The translations under genes were made by a program, and so were the position numbers. From contig NMRA01000272.1 of assembly GCA_002633005.1 (NCBI GenBank), positions 303,396-367,395 on the forward strand: a stretch of 64,000 nucleotides of DNA. Reading direction: 5' to 3'. Position 1 is the stretch's first letter, and every line of letters begins with the position of its first letter. The DNA is from Phoronis australis. Its lineage: Eukaryota; Phoronida; Phoronidae. Below are positions 25,601 through 35,390 of this stretch, one piece after another. The notes under the pieces were generated by a model that saw nothing but the letters and a program-made list of their open reading frames with translations, was not told where the DNA came from and ran no database searches.

Positions 25601-28600
25601 ACACACTCACCTTCAGTGACAAAGTGCCGCGTATACTTATCACAATCGTCTGTTCATCATGATCAAAGGCAACGAAAAATGGAGTCTCATAGATCTGCAA
25701 TCATGGCAAGACAAAATATCTATAATATACAAAAGACTACTCAATTTCATTGTCTTTTGAAATGCATTTCATTTTTACAATCAGGCTTAACTCTTAAACA
25801 GCTAATTTAACATAAGGGAAATAGCATTATAGAAATCTCTATAAAAGCTGCATTTTTTAATATCGTTGGCCAGTTACAAATTAAGAAACTTCTGGAACAC
25901 AGAACAAAACTGTTGATTGCAGATTTTGTTAGCTATTATTGAAATATCATCAAAAATACAAGACAAACATATCAGAGGCTAACTAACAATCAAATGCGCA
26001 GCAGTTGAGCATAACATGTGACACAGCGTAAGGGCAAGTGTTCTGAAAGACTTTTGACGCCCACAACAGTCATTATTTATACATCTGCTAGAAACTACTA
26101 ACTTGGCTTTTAAACAGTCAAACATTTCCTCTCAAAGTAATGCAAGAACAATCATGACCGAGCCTTGTCACCTAATATTTAACTTATTCACAATAAAAAC
26201 TCAGGACAAACCTGATTGTGGTAGCTAGCATACAGGAAGTCATCGTCTTTGATACTGGCAACATTACGAATGGCAGCAGCATGACACTGGCAGCAGTTAT
26301 CGTACTGAATGATTGTGGACAGTGAACAGCACCTGCAAGATGATTGTATGGTAAACTTTTGTTCAGTTACGTACATTGAAGAAGTAGTTGCCAACATGAC
26401 CACATTCAAATTACCTTTACTAGAAACGTTAAAATTTAATGTTGTTCGTAAACAACACAAAGAACGGTACTCACTAATGATTAAATGTATTTTTTCAGAA
26501 CATGTTGTTGTGACACTTGACAAAATAAAACACCAGTTCTCTATCACAGGAGACCACGGCAGCATTCCTGATATTGCCTCCTTGGACTGTCAACTTTCAA
26601 TACCGTTTTTCGGCTTTGTTCTGCATCCTAAGGTGTTCTGTCAATGCCAATAACTTTGAGATAAACTAGGTGGTGCTACCAGCACAAATGCCCAAGTTCA
26701 GTTAGCCAAATGGGACCCTTATGCTACAAACACCTCCACACTGGTGACTATTATTTTTTCAATCAATCCAAATGGCAAAAAAGGTCTTTTCTTCAGGAGC
26801 AATACTACCAAACGAACAAACTAATGAAAATGGAATCTCTCACTAAATCTTTTTGGAGGAAACATTCTTCTTTCAACTTCTTGTCAACCTACATATCCAG
26901 AAAAAACTTCATACAATAAGGATAAAACAATATACGACTCCTTGACCATTTGCACTTACCTGCACTGTGTACAAAGCCTGCAGACACCGGTGCAGGGATT
27001 AGCAAACACAAAGAGTGGCCAGCCATAAATAGCTGACGCATACTTCATATAATACGCAGCGTTTTTCACAGTCATCCATGACTTGGTGATGTGAACATTT
27101 GCTTGAGGCGTCTGGTCAGGTGACAGGTGAGTGACCTGCAGGTGTGCTATGTCATCACTGCACATGGCAGTCATGTCATGGCCAGGTGTAGTGGTACCAG
27201 CCACTGGGACGTAGTGCAACATGTCATTGCGGGAGTCCTGCTCCTCTTTCAATAGCATGAGACCTGCAGCGATGTCTGTGGGAACTAGATCAACATCCTG
27301 AAAGCAATACAGAAAAAGACCATTAGGTAGACAAGACCAGCTAGTGTGAAACTGACCATCTGTTGAGGAATACATGCGTTTGGCTTAACATTTGACAATT
27401 TTAGCGTATATCTTAAGGCGGTAATAAACCTGTCTCCGATAAAAATAAGTTTTGATTCAGAGGACTTACCATGATTATAAAACAGGTTTTAACATGACTG
27501 TTTCTTACACATGCTTATTGAGCTTGGACAGAACTGATAGCTCATTATCTTTTTAGATCAGATTCCAACAGTAAATTGGCTTATCATGACAAGTCATTAT
27601 ACATGACAAGCATGACTTGAAGCACTATGGAACTGTCACTTCTTCCATTGCCCACAAATCTCCATCTGAGCAAGGAACAAGTTGATACCAATTTTGTAGT
27701 TTGTAAGTGATCTAACTCAAAAGCCTCCTGACTATTTTATAGCTGCCTTTAAGTCAATAATATGACATTGTAAATTTGGTACAGTACTTTCAAGTCTTGG
27801 TGCAGTAAATCACATTCAATTGTTTTTCTCATCACACAGGTAGATTTAGAGGAGAGGAGCTTTTATCGCCCCTGCCTGCATGCCATTTACAAGGCTTTCC
27901 TTCACAGCATCCTGGTACTACCATGACAACATTATGTACAGTCTTATTTTGCGTAACTTCAATTTACTTTCAAATTAACTAAGACATTCTTTCATGGACC
28001 CGGCATGAGGGACATTTTAGAGTTTAGCACATGGCAGGTGACAAAATTTTACAAGAGTAGGCAAAAAGCATACAGTTGAACACACATTTAAAATGAAAAC
28101 AATACTTGTGTCACTAATTCAAGCAGATAAAATCAATTACCATAACGGATGCCCACATGAATAAATAACTGAATGTTGTATGAAGATAAAATATTTGTCT
28201 GCAGGCCTTACATGGACATTCGAGACGAGAAAAGTACTTTAGAGTAGTGGTGAATCTAACTAACTGCACAGTAGCACCTGAATGCTCCGACACTGAGCGT
28301 AATCCCACGCATTAAATAGCAGTATTTCAGGAATGTTTAAATGATAAAGACACTGGCCTTGATTTCAGGAAAGATCTAGCAGGCAACAGCGATAATTGCA
28401 GATTTGTAACAAAATAACAAAACCTGTCAGATGTTTTTGTTTTATAGCTTTGGTCAAATCAAAACAACTTCAAGAAGTCTATCCCATTCAACTATAATTC
28501 CAAACTTGTGTTTTTTCAGATGCAAACAAAGTAATGTCCCTTTAATGACCAATTCAAAAGAGCTAAAGGTAATTACAAAGGTAGCACAGAAGAGGATTTG

Positions 28601-31600
28601 GAATTTTGCACCTACAGCAATTACGCATGTTCATGCCGTGAATAATACGCTTACACAAAAGTCATGCATTTCTAAAGAGATGCATTACTTTTCACCGCTC
28701 ATCCTTCGGAGCAGCTTTTACCAGGATCAAAGAGAGCGTGGCGCCAGGGTTGGACTCAGTTGCGATGACCGCATTGTTCGGTGGGAGCAAGACCTCATTA
28801 AGTGTAATTACCCGATCATAAACTGTAGTAATCTTCTCTGCCTGTACATACTGGCGAATTTTCAAAGTGCATTAAGTTAGTTTTCGTTAAAAACAAATAC
28901 CACAGCTGTATTCAGATGGAAAACACAACCAAGTTTGGTTTTCGATTTTTAAAAATCGATGAACTATTAAGCTAAAAACTACGAACATTGGAAACGATTG
29001 AAGATAAACGACTGTGCGTATTGATATACTCGGTGGATTTTCAAATGCTGATCAGAGTTAACAATATCACGAGAATTAATTCTTTTAATATACAACTAAG
29101 CTACACTGTAACATCTATTAACAACACACAGTGACTAATTAAATGTCAATAACTTTTAAAATACTGCCTATGGTCCAGGGCATGCCTAACTACTTTACTC
29201 GAGGAGTAACACACTAACCGGACAACTGATATTCGCAGAAATACTCCAGTTTCGATAGTTGGATTGTAGTTGTAAAGGAAAACATCGTATATGAACACAA
29301 GAAGATGGATAGCTTTGTAGTAAACGAGGGAGTGCAAACAGTGGATGAGTTTGGTCGGTGGCAAGAGCTGTCATTTCATTTTTATGACTGAGGAAAAGCT
29401 AGAATAGTTATGTAGTTACTGCAACCAAAATTCGTCCAGAGGATCCAAATCCTCAGTTTGGCTATCACCATATTTGCACTTTTGTATATATTTTATGATT
29501 TGAGTTCTAATAAAGACTGAACTTGAACTAATGTCGCGTGTAGTTTTGTTTGCTGTGACCGCATGTTTAGTGTAGCAGTAATCTGGAAAAGTCAGGGATG
29601 GGTTCGCAATTTACTGACTTTAAAGTTGTTTTGATACTTCGTTTAAAAACAAAGTAAAAAGATAACAACCCTATCTGGTAAGAAAAAACAGACAGGAATA
29701 TTACAAATAAAGTAATGAAAACAGGTATGAAATATATTTAAAACCAACCTTCCCTTGGGATCTAAGTGGTCCTTTGTCAGGGTCAACGCAAATTAACTTT
29801 TAGTCTTTTTGTAATATCTAAAATGTACCTAGTTAAATTACTCTCCACATTGCAGGCTTTACTCTGTGCAAATGCCAGGGTGTAATAACAACCATCATTG
29901 TTAAGAAAGTAGTGCTTGTTATTACATTCCACTTCATTAGCTCAGATCTACATCAATACAAAGGGCGTGTTGAATAGCCATCCTAAAAGTTGTCTGGGGC
30001 TTAGGGAACCAGAGCTGTAACCAGTGTAAGCAAGAAATTCTCCACTACTGCCATTACAACTCTTGTTCTGGCACAGGATGTTACGTAATAATCCCTGTGA
30101 CTGTCTGATTAGATACATTTCCTTATATTCTAAAAATAATTTATCTTACTATGCACAGAAATTCTTTATCACCAATCTATTTCTTTCTGACAACAACATA
30201 ATACCATCAATCTCTTTTGCAGAACATAATGTTTATTCATACCTTGAAGTATTCTGTTAACAATTTAGAAATATCTGTAAATGCTTCATTGCTTTGTTCA
30301 TCACATGTTGCACAGCAACACAGCAAGCGACACCTGCAGAAAAAGAGTGAGGTAATTCAGTAAGTCACTTACAGGGGTGCTGCATTTTGAGAACCAGTTT
30401 TCTCCACTATATAACTAACTGGTATCAAACTGATTCTCAGAATCCATCATCCTTGTATTTGAGCATTGCCAGGGGTGATTGCAGTTATCACCAACAAAAC
30501 CCCAGAGTCATTCTCTCTGTAAGGATAGCATCTAGTAAGAGATCATTGTATCCAAAATATTAAGTGTAAGAAGGGTAACCCAAAGATACATTATGCAGAA
30601 TTATGTCAGCACATATGCCACAAGACAGAGTGTAACAAGAAGGAATGAAATCCAGTTTGAGGTTGTTAGTCCCGAGCTTTGGAACATCATATCCCAAAAA
30701 TGAATGATCAGATTCATAATATATGTTTAATGCACAGTTCTGCAAACCGCTAACATTAAACTTGTGTTTTTACAATGTTCCAAAGACTACCAAAGATACG
30801 ACTTTGAAGATTTTTGTGAAGAAACAATCAAGCTGCATCAAATAGAAATGAAATGACATTTTGAATTTAACTATTAATGGTTTTTTTGAGATATCATTTA
30901 GAATATTTATATCAGACACATAAAATTAGATCATGTCATCAACACCATCATTTTGCTGTCAATGTATCGCTTTTTTTTTTACTAAATTTCATTTAAAAAA
31001 CATGGTCATGGGATCCAATTAACAGCAGATTTGTAAAAAGTAGAAAATTAAATTCTACCGGTCCTCTACTTTCAGAAATGATATACTTAATTGACTTTTA
31101 CTAACTTAAATTTTCATTTTGAAGACATGGCAAAACACGCGGATTTGTTGATAACATCCTGCCTAACCTTCATTTTTGGCTGAATGTAGCCAGCCAGCTA
31201 CTCAGTAGCTGAGTATTAGCACCACAACACACTGCCAAAAGCCAGCTATCTGAGTATTAGTATGACTGAGCACCACAACACACTGCCAAAAGCCAGCTAG
31301 CTGAGTATTAGTATGACTGAGCACCACAACACACTGCCAAAAGCCAGCTAGCTGAGTATTAGTATGACTGAGCACCACAACACACTGCCAAAAGCCAGCT
31401 AGCTTAGTATTAGTATGACTGAGCACCAATGTAGGTGGACCTACCTACACTCCCACATCTTCGACGCCTTGCGAGACAGCACACTCAACTCTCCACTGTC
31501 TTGACGCTTGGCATGTGAACGCGGTGTGTTAGCTCGTGATCTTCCAGCCGATAACTTTCCAAGTGGGTCGAATGCAATGGCCACCCCAACCAATGTCAGA

Positions 31601-34600
31601 AACCACATAATCCAACTGTATATGACAACACCTTTCACAGTTTTTATCACCGACTCTTTATAACCTTGTGAGTCGGCAAAGCCCCAATACGTGCCCATAC
31701 TGTTCCATGCAATATCCGGAAACACAAGAGCCAGTTTGATATACAGCAGTTTTGCCATCCTTTTTCTTGGCCTTACATGTATGACAGTTCCTTGCATTGA
31801 TGTGTAAGCAATGATAATAGCAACAATTATATTCAACGCATGAAGACACAGTGAGCCAATAAAGAATATGTTAAACAAAATGTCATTGTCATCCTGGGGT
31901 TTCTCATGGGGGATACTGAACACAATAGCCAACACCACTAACCTGCAAGTTAAGTCAAGAGATTAGTCAAACTTAAACATTGCAAATACGGTAACATAAA
32001 GTGGCAAATTGCTTTTAATATTAAAAATATGGGTTCCAAAGAAAAGAACTTTCAAGCAGTTAATGGTTAAATTTGGATTATTCGTAACATAGTATATCTC
32101 AAAAGTGGCTGATCGGACTCATATGAAACTTTCATAAACATGTTTTATGAACTATTCTCCAAAACACTGTCAGAAATTTGATGTTTAAGTATTCCACATT
32201 TACATGAAGGGTTATCAGTAATAGGAGTTTTACAAGTTTTATTAAAAACTCAGAAGTTGCATAACACAAAGCAACAATTTAAAAACTGTAACAGCATTTT
32301 TTTCAGATTTTATCTTGGATATTTCCTTCAAACAAAGGTTGGTCATGTTATTATCCTTGACTGTGAATTACCATTTTCCAGTCTTAAAGTTCGGTAATGG
32401 TTAGATATAATGTGCTCGAGATTTGAGAACCAGTTTTCTCCATTGAATAATGGGAATCATACTGGTTCTCAAAATACGGGCACGTTATATCCGACTATTG
32501 CCTAAAGTTCAACAGGGCAGTTTTTATCTTTGTATGTGGCTTGAGCATATTGTGTTATTTTGGTTTAAAAAGCTTCAGTTGTGTCAGTAGGGTCATTAAC
32601 TTTAAATACTGTGACATTAAAGAGACAATAACAACAGAAAGTGGGTTATATAAACCCACCTTCAATCACAAAAACAATGTTTTGATTTAGACCACTTACT
32701 GTTATGAAACTAATCGCTAAATTTTCTAAAGTCAAAATAGAGGTGATTTCATAGTTTGGGAAGAAGTTACAGTTTGTCATTTATTTAAGACAAGGCTTCA
32801 CAAGTTGGCTTATCACAGACAGTGGGACACTTTATATTTCATGGACATAATCTTAAGTAATAATGGACTTGTGTAGTTCCTCTAGTTCCAGTGATAATGT
32901 CATGGCCTTTAAATGCTTTTCACCAGTGAACAAATTGCTCTTTAACTTAACCAGCCATGATGAAATGCCGGAGAACATCTTCTAGTTCTGCCGACTCAAC
33001 CTAAACACGAAACGTGTCTGTAAATATCAGTTTACAGGCTCATCCTGCAGGCTTTTTTTTACTGGCGCCCAACTACGGTCCGACCAAAGATGGAGAGACA
33101 GGCCTCCTGGAGGATGTTAGTGAAAACAAGGAAATTAGCACTGCAGATGGCCAACTCTAGTACACTTTCAAATTTGTATGTGAAGGTAAATTCAAGGATG
33201 CCAGGAATATTTATGCAATCTAAAACTAGGTGGCAACCACATTCCAAGAAAGGCAAAAGAGTATTGTGGAAAATTCTACAAATTCCAGTGATGATTTCAT
33301 GTCCTGTGTCTCTGAACAGCTCACTGGTCTGCAATTGCTCTTTGGCATGATTCGTTACAACCCCGGAATGACATACTTGAGACTTGCATTCAAGTCTTGC
33401 TCGCTCAACAAGCAGATTTTACTTTGAACTGTCAGTTTTTCAAAAGCCCAAAAACTATTTCTCAGGAATAAGCCAAGAATCAAGATCAGTTTCATAGCTG
33501 GTAAGTGATTTAAATCAAGAACTTTGTTTACAGAACGTGGTGTTTATTGCCAGGTAACAGACGGATAACTGGGTCCCTTGACTTAAAAGTGGGAGTAACT
33601 ACTTCTCAAATCACGTTTATTCCCGGGCCCACCTATCTGACCACTACATGCTGTCGATTAACAAATTAATCATTAGTCTATTAACAAGTTAATCAAAGTG
33701 CTATTAATGAGTGGTACTGTTATTGGTGGTTACTGCCCTGCATGGACAATTGCTGTGTGGGACTTACGACAGTGACCACCATCTCTAGTTGGCCTCAGTA
33801 GAGACGGTGGTCACTGCCCCACACAGCAACTTCCAAGAGCTTCATACACCGGAAGCTTTTCGGCGAATTATGGCTCACACTGATTAAAACACAAAAGTCA
33901 TGTTCTAAAGGCCGCTGATGTCTTTAATTTCTTCCAATTTGAACAAATAATCCCATAATCAAACTTTTTGTTTGAGTAGTACACTCAGTAGGCCAAATCG
34001 GCAACTAGCCATTTTTAAACTGTGCGTGCACCTGTTTACGCCTGTGTACATCAGGAGGACACACAGAGTTAAAAAATGGCCATTTGCCAGCCTCAGCAAC
34101 TGAAGGAAGGACTGCTTGAAGAAAAAAATTTGATTACAGGAGTATTTGTTAGAGTTGCAAGGAAAAAGAAATCTACGGCCTTCCAAGGTGTCCCTCTAAG
34201 CGCAAAAGGTACTTATAACAATGTGATTTTGGTATTTTAATCAGTGTGTACAATTCGATGAAAATGTTCTGATGTATAAGAGCTATACAGTCTCTACAGG
34301 CCAGGTAGAGACGATGGTAACTACTACACTAGTGTCGTGACGGTGTCATGTTAGGCAATTACATCACCCTGGATGCTGCAGGCATACAGGGGGCGATAGT
34401 ACATTGCCACAAAAAGTTACGAATTTCACAATACAGGAAAAAAAATCAAATGAAACATGCATATATGTACATGGAGTTATAATTAACACATATCATAAGT
34501 CTGGAGACGATTCAGTCAAGATAATTTGAACAAATCGATGAAAATCTGTCACAGTTTGTTCGAGTTTCTCTTACCGGGTGCCATTTTGAGGAAGTTACAT

Positions 34601-35217
34601 GAAATCATGCATGTTGACAAAAAATAAGTCCAAGGGACACAAATCTTACAAATTTCACCTGATACCTTCCCATGCTATTTTTGCAAGTGTCAGGCGCCAG
34701 CGTCACGCGCTTCACTCAGTCTTGCGCTAACCTTTGCCTAACTCACGTGACTCAGTTGAATTACATTGTGGTTATCGCGCGCGTGGTGAAAAATTTAACG
34801 GTGACCAACCAAAAAAAGTGGAGTTGGAATTCTTCCACAAAGTCACCTTAATTCTCATAACTAAGCTTCATCGAAGATGTGTGCAGAAGTAGAAAGTACC
34901 ACTGTCACTGAAGAAAGTATGCACTTTTTTAAATGATAGTTTGAAGTGTGGAATGTATTTTTGATGAGGTAAAAACTCCTAATCGATGGCTGGACTTGGC
35001 CTACTGCCCATTAAAATACACGGGACGAAATTCGTACAGAAAGCGATGGGAAGTGTTGTAGCCCCTAACCGGTCAACCGAGGGGCTACATGTTGCCTAGT
35101 CAGTGTCGTGTGTGTGACTCACCAAGCAGTTCTCAAAATGACATCTATAATGCCTGGATAAACCAGGTCGTCGCTTCCAATTCCCCATCTTCTGTTAAAG
35201 GCAACAAGTCCAGGCAT
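16601..35217 (-). CDS. DAGLB: sn1-specific diacylglycerol lipase (DAGL beta-like)
   Basis: Thirteen exons in transcript order: 35217-35123, 31942-31445, 30333-30243, 27297-26960, 26332-26212, 25694-25611, 23621-23463, 23052-22925, 22571-22430, 21847-21710, 19701-19642, 17838-17732, 16823-16601. The sum is 2184 nt, 727 aa plus stop, all phases matching. The N-terminus MPGLVAFNRRWGIGSDDLVYP is the family signature. About four membrane helices follow (residues ~20-195, ending IAFDPLG), then a Cys-rich stretch LLCCC and an alpha/beta-hydrolase lipase domain with the nucleophile elbow GHSLGAG (Ser472) and acid GRDVIPRL (Asp524). Such enzymes cleave diacylglycerol to 2-arachidonoylglycerol. The C-terminus ends soon after DHMPD, as in DAGLB; DAGLA has a long tail. 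The position of the catalytic His (GRIIH in human enzymes) reads GEILY here (Tyr646). The start lies 173 bp from the POLG2 start. Confidence 0.95.
19562..20475 (+). mobile_element. ACAAGAGCAAC element with CTCF-like boxes, copy T1
   Basis: It starts near AACAAGAGCAACACAGAGCA (19569). Inside are repeated blocks of about 120-130 bp, each with a box like GCCACTAGGGGG: 19908 CCACTGCGGGGAG, 20039 CCACTAAGAGG, 20160 CCACTAGGGGG. It ends in a hairpin-forming TGTGCACACACACATTTATATGTGG at about 20440-20465. The same head occurs at 44303 and 52960 and the same tail at 49715. No coding sequence, so a non-autonomous element. It contains DAGL exon 19642-19701 near its left part, so the left boundary or its continuity across that exon is uncertain. 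Confidence 0.6.
21879..21991 (+). mobile_element. Palindromic MITE-like element, copy C
   Basis: It begins GGTAATAGTCAGATGTAAC and ends TGACTATTGCC, with inner arms TTTTGAAAACCATTTTTTAA and CCAAACTGGTTGTCAAAAT. Flanks are CCAGTCCTA (left) and CAAGTCCTA (right), 8 of 9 bases identical, as expected of a target-site duplication. It lies in DAGL intron 9, just upstream of the exon starting at 21847. Confidence 0.75.
24176..24988 (+). mobile_element. DNA transposon remnant with ~38-bp terminal inverted repeats
   Basis: The left end reads TGCTGTTCCAGCAAAATCTG, then TATGGGAGGGGGGAAGG. The right end, reverse-complemented, reads GGCTATTTCAGTAAAATCCG, then TGTGGGAAGGGGGGACC. The ~800 bp between has repeated CCACCCATAATTT-type blocks near both ends and no convincing ORF, so the element is non-autonomous or decayed. 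It sits in DAGL intron 6. No clear target duplication was found. Confidence 0.6.
28692..29374 (-). CDS. Candidate nested two-exon gene, unknown small (mitochondrial?) protein
   Basis: Not recognised as any family. Exon A 29374-29219 opens with ATG, runs 52 codons and ends CCG before GTTAGT. Exon B 28841-28692 follows ACAG, keeps phase 0 and encodes 49 residues and TGA, giving 101 aa. The first half is rich in Arg, Ser and Leu with little acid (ALPRLLQSYPS, QSNYRNWSISANISC), like a mitochondrial presequence. The second half (VYDRVITLNEVLLPP, NAVIATESNPGATLSLILVK) looks protein-like, and exon B is more GC-rich than its surroundings. ATTAAA lies about 150 nt downstream (TTTAAT near 28540). It is inside DAGL intron 3 on the same strand, so it could also be an alternative DAGL exon or chance. 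The opposite strand has a 149-codon ORF over exon B, which I consider a shadow. Confidence 0.35.
30380..30470 (+). mobile_element. Palindromic MITE-like element, copy D (shortened)
   Basis: It contains TGCATTTTGAGAACCAGTTT, then CAAACTGATTCTCAGAAT, and ends TTTGAGCATTGCC, with the outer arms partly lost (91 bp). It is flanked on both sides by AGGGGTG (30373-30379 and 30471-30477), consistent with a target-site duplication. It lies in DAGL intron 2, 50 bp from exon 3. Confidence 0.7.
31213..31430 (+). repeat. 51-bp tandem repeat, about 4.3 copies
   Basis: ACCACAACACACTGCC recurs at 31221, 31272, 31323 and 31374, and a partial unit starts at 31425, always 51 bp apart and nearly identical. 51 is a multiple of three, so an open frame runs through it on the minus strand, but it is intronic. 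It abuts the 3' end of DAGL exon 2 (donor just below 31445), so copy number directly sets the first bases of intron 2. Confidence 0.95.
32393..32502 (+). mobile_element. Palindromic MITE-like element, copy E (complete)
   Basis: This 110-bp near-palindrome begins GGTAATGGTTAGATATAAT and ends TTATATCCGACTATTGCC. The inner arms are TTTGAGAACCAGTTTTCTCC and CATACTGGTTCTCAAAAT. It is bounded by an exact 8-bp TAAAGTTC duplication (32385-32392 and 32503-32510), the cleanest insertion footprint of the family. It lies in DAGL intron 1. Confidence 0.85.
33780..33890 (+). repeat. Dispersed repeat with GTAGAGACGGT box, copy 1
   Basis: GTAGAGACGGTGGTCACTG is followed by CATACACCGGAAGCTTTTCGG and AATTATGGCTCACACTGATT. 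The same blocks recur in the same order at 35722-35800, and the first block alone near 34310. No coding sense. Part of the repeat cluster around the DAGL and POLG2 promoters. Confidence 0.55.
34008..34090 (+). repeat. Inverted repeat in DAGL intron 1
   Basis: AGCCATTTTTAAACTGTGCG is matched about 45 bp later by CACAGAGTTAAAAAATGGCC on the same strand. The pair would fold into an ~80-base hairpin. Possibly a small MITE, but no second copy was recognised. Confidence 0.5.
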
Positions 35218-35390
35218 TTGTGTAATCACACATACCAAACTAACGAACTTTAAATAGAATGAAAAGTGGTTAATTCTGAACTACAAGACGTCTGAAGATG
35301 CTCGTTTGCTCCGTTTCCTGGTTTGCTTGAAGGTGAAGGTCATGAGGTTATTGTTTTATCATCGTCCAACAGAAGGCGTAAGTTTCCTAA
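35218..35390. promoter_or_regulatory. Bidirectional promoter region of DAGL and POLG2
   Basis: Only 173 bp separate the DAGL start codon (minus strand, 35217) from the POLG2 start codon (plus strand, 35391), so both 5' UTRs and core promoters must share this stretch unless transcription starts further out. No TATA box is evident. The POLG2 side cannot extend as coding sequence: an in-frame TAA (35388-35390) directly precedes its ATG. The functional call is inferred from geometry only. Confidence 0.6.

Noticed and set aside
28431-28880. Plus-strand ORF of 149 codons
   Set aside because: Its AT-rich first half looks like intron. The only GC-rich part coincides with the minus-strand candidate exon 28692-28841, whose peptide is more protein-like.
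31202-31429. Minus-strand ORF with a repeated SHTNTQLAGFWQCVVVL-type peptide
   Set aside because: It is only the 51-bp tandem array read through; it lies in intron 2 of DAGL.
33059-33350. Overlapping ORFs of 86-91 codons on both strands
   Set aside because: No domain, splice context or composition bias. Part of the segment repeats a neighbouring stretch (CCAGTGAT..TTGCTCTTT at 32889 and 33286), so it looks like repeat DNA.
34877-34918. Plus-strand ATG followed by about 13 codons and a GTATGC donor-like site, considered as POLG2 exon 1
   Set aside because: The true POLG2 exon 1 starts at 35391 with an in-frame stop just before it, so this cannot join in frame. The peptide has no POLG2 similarity.
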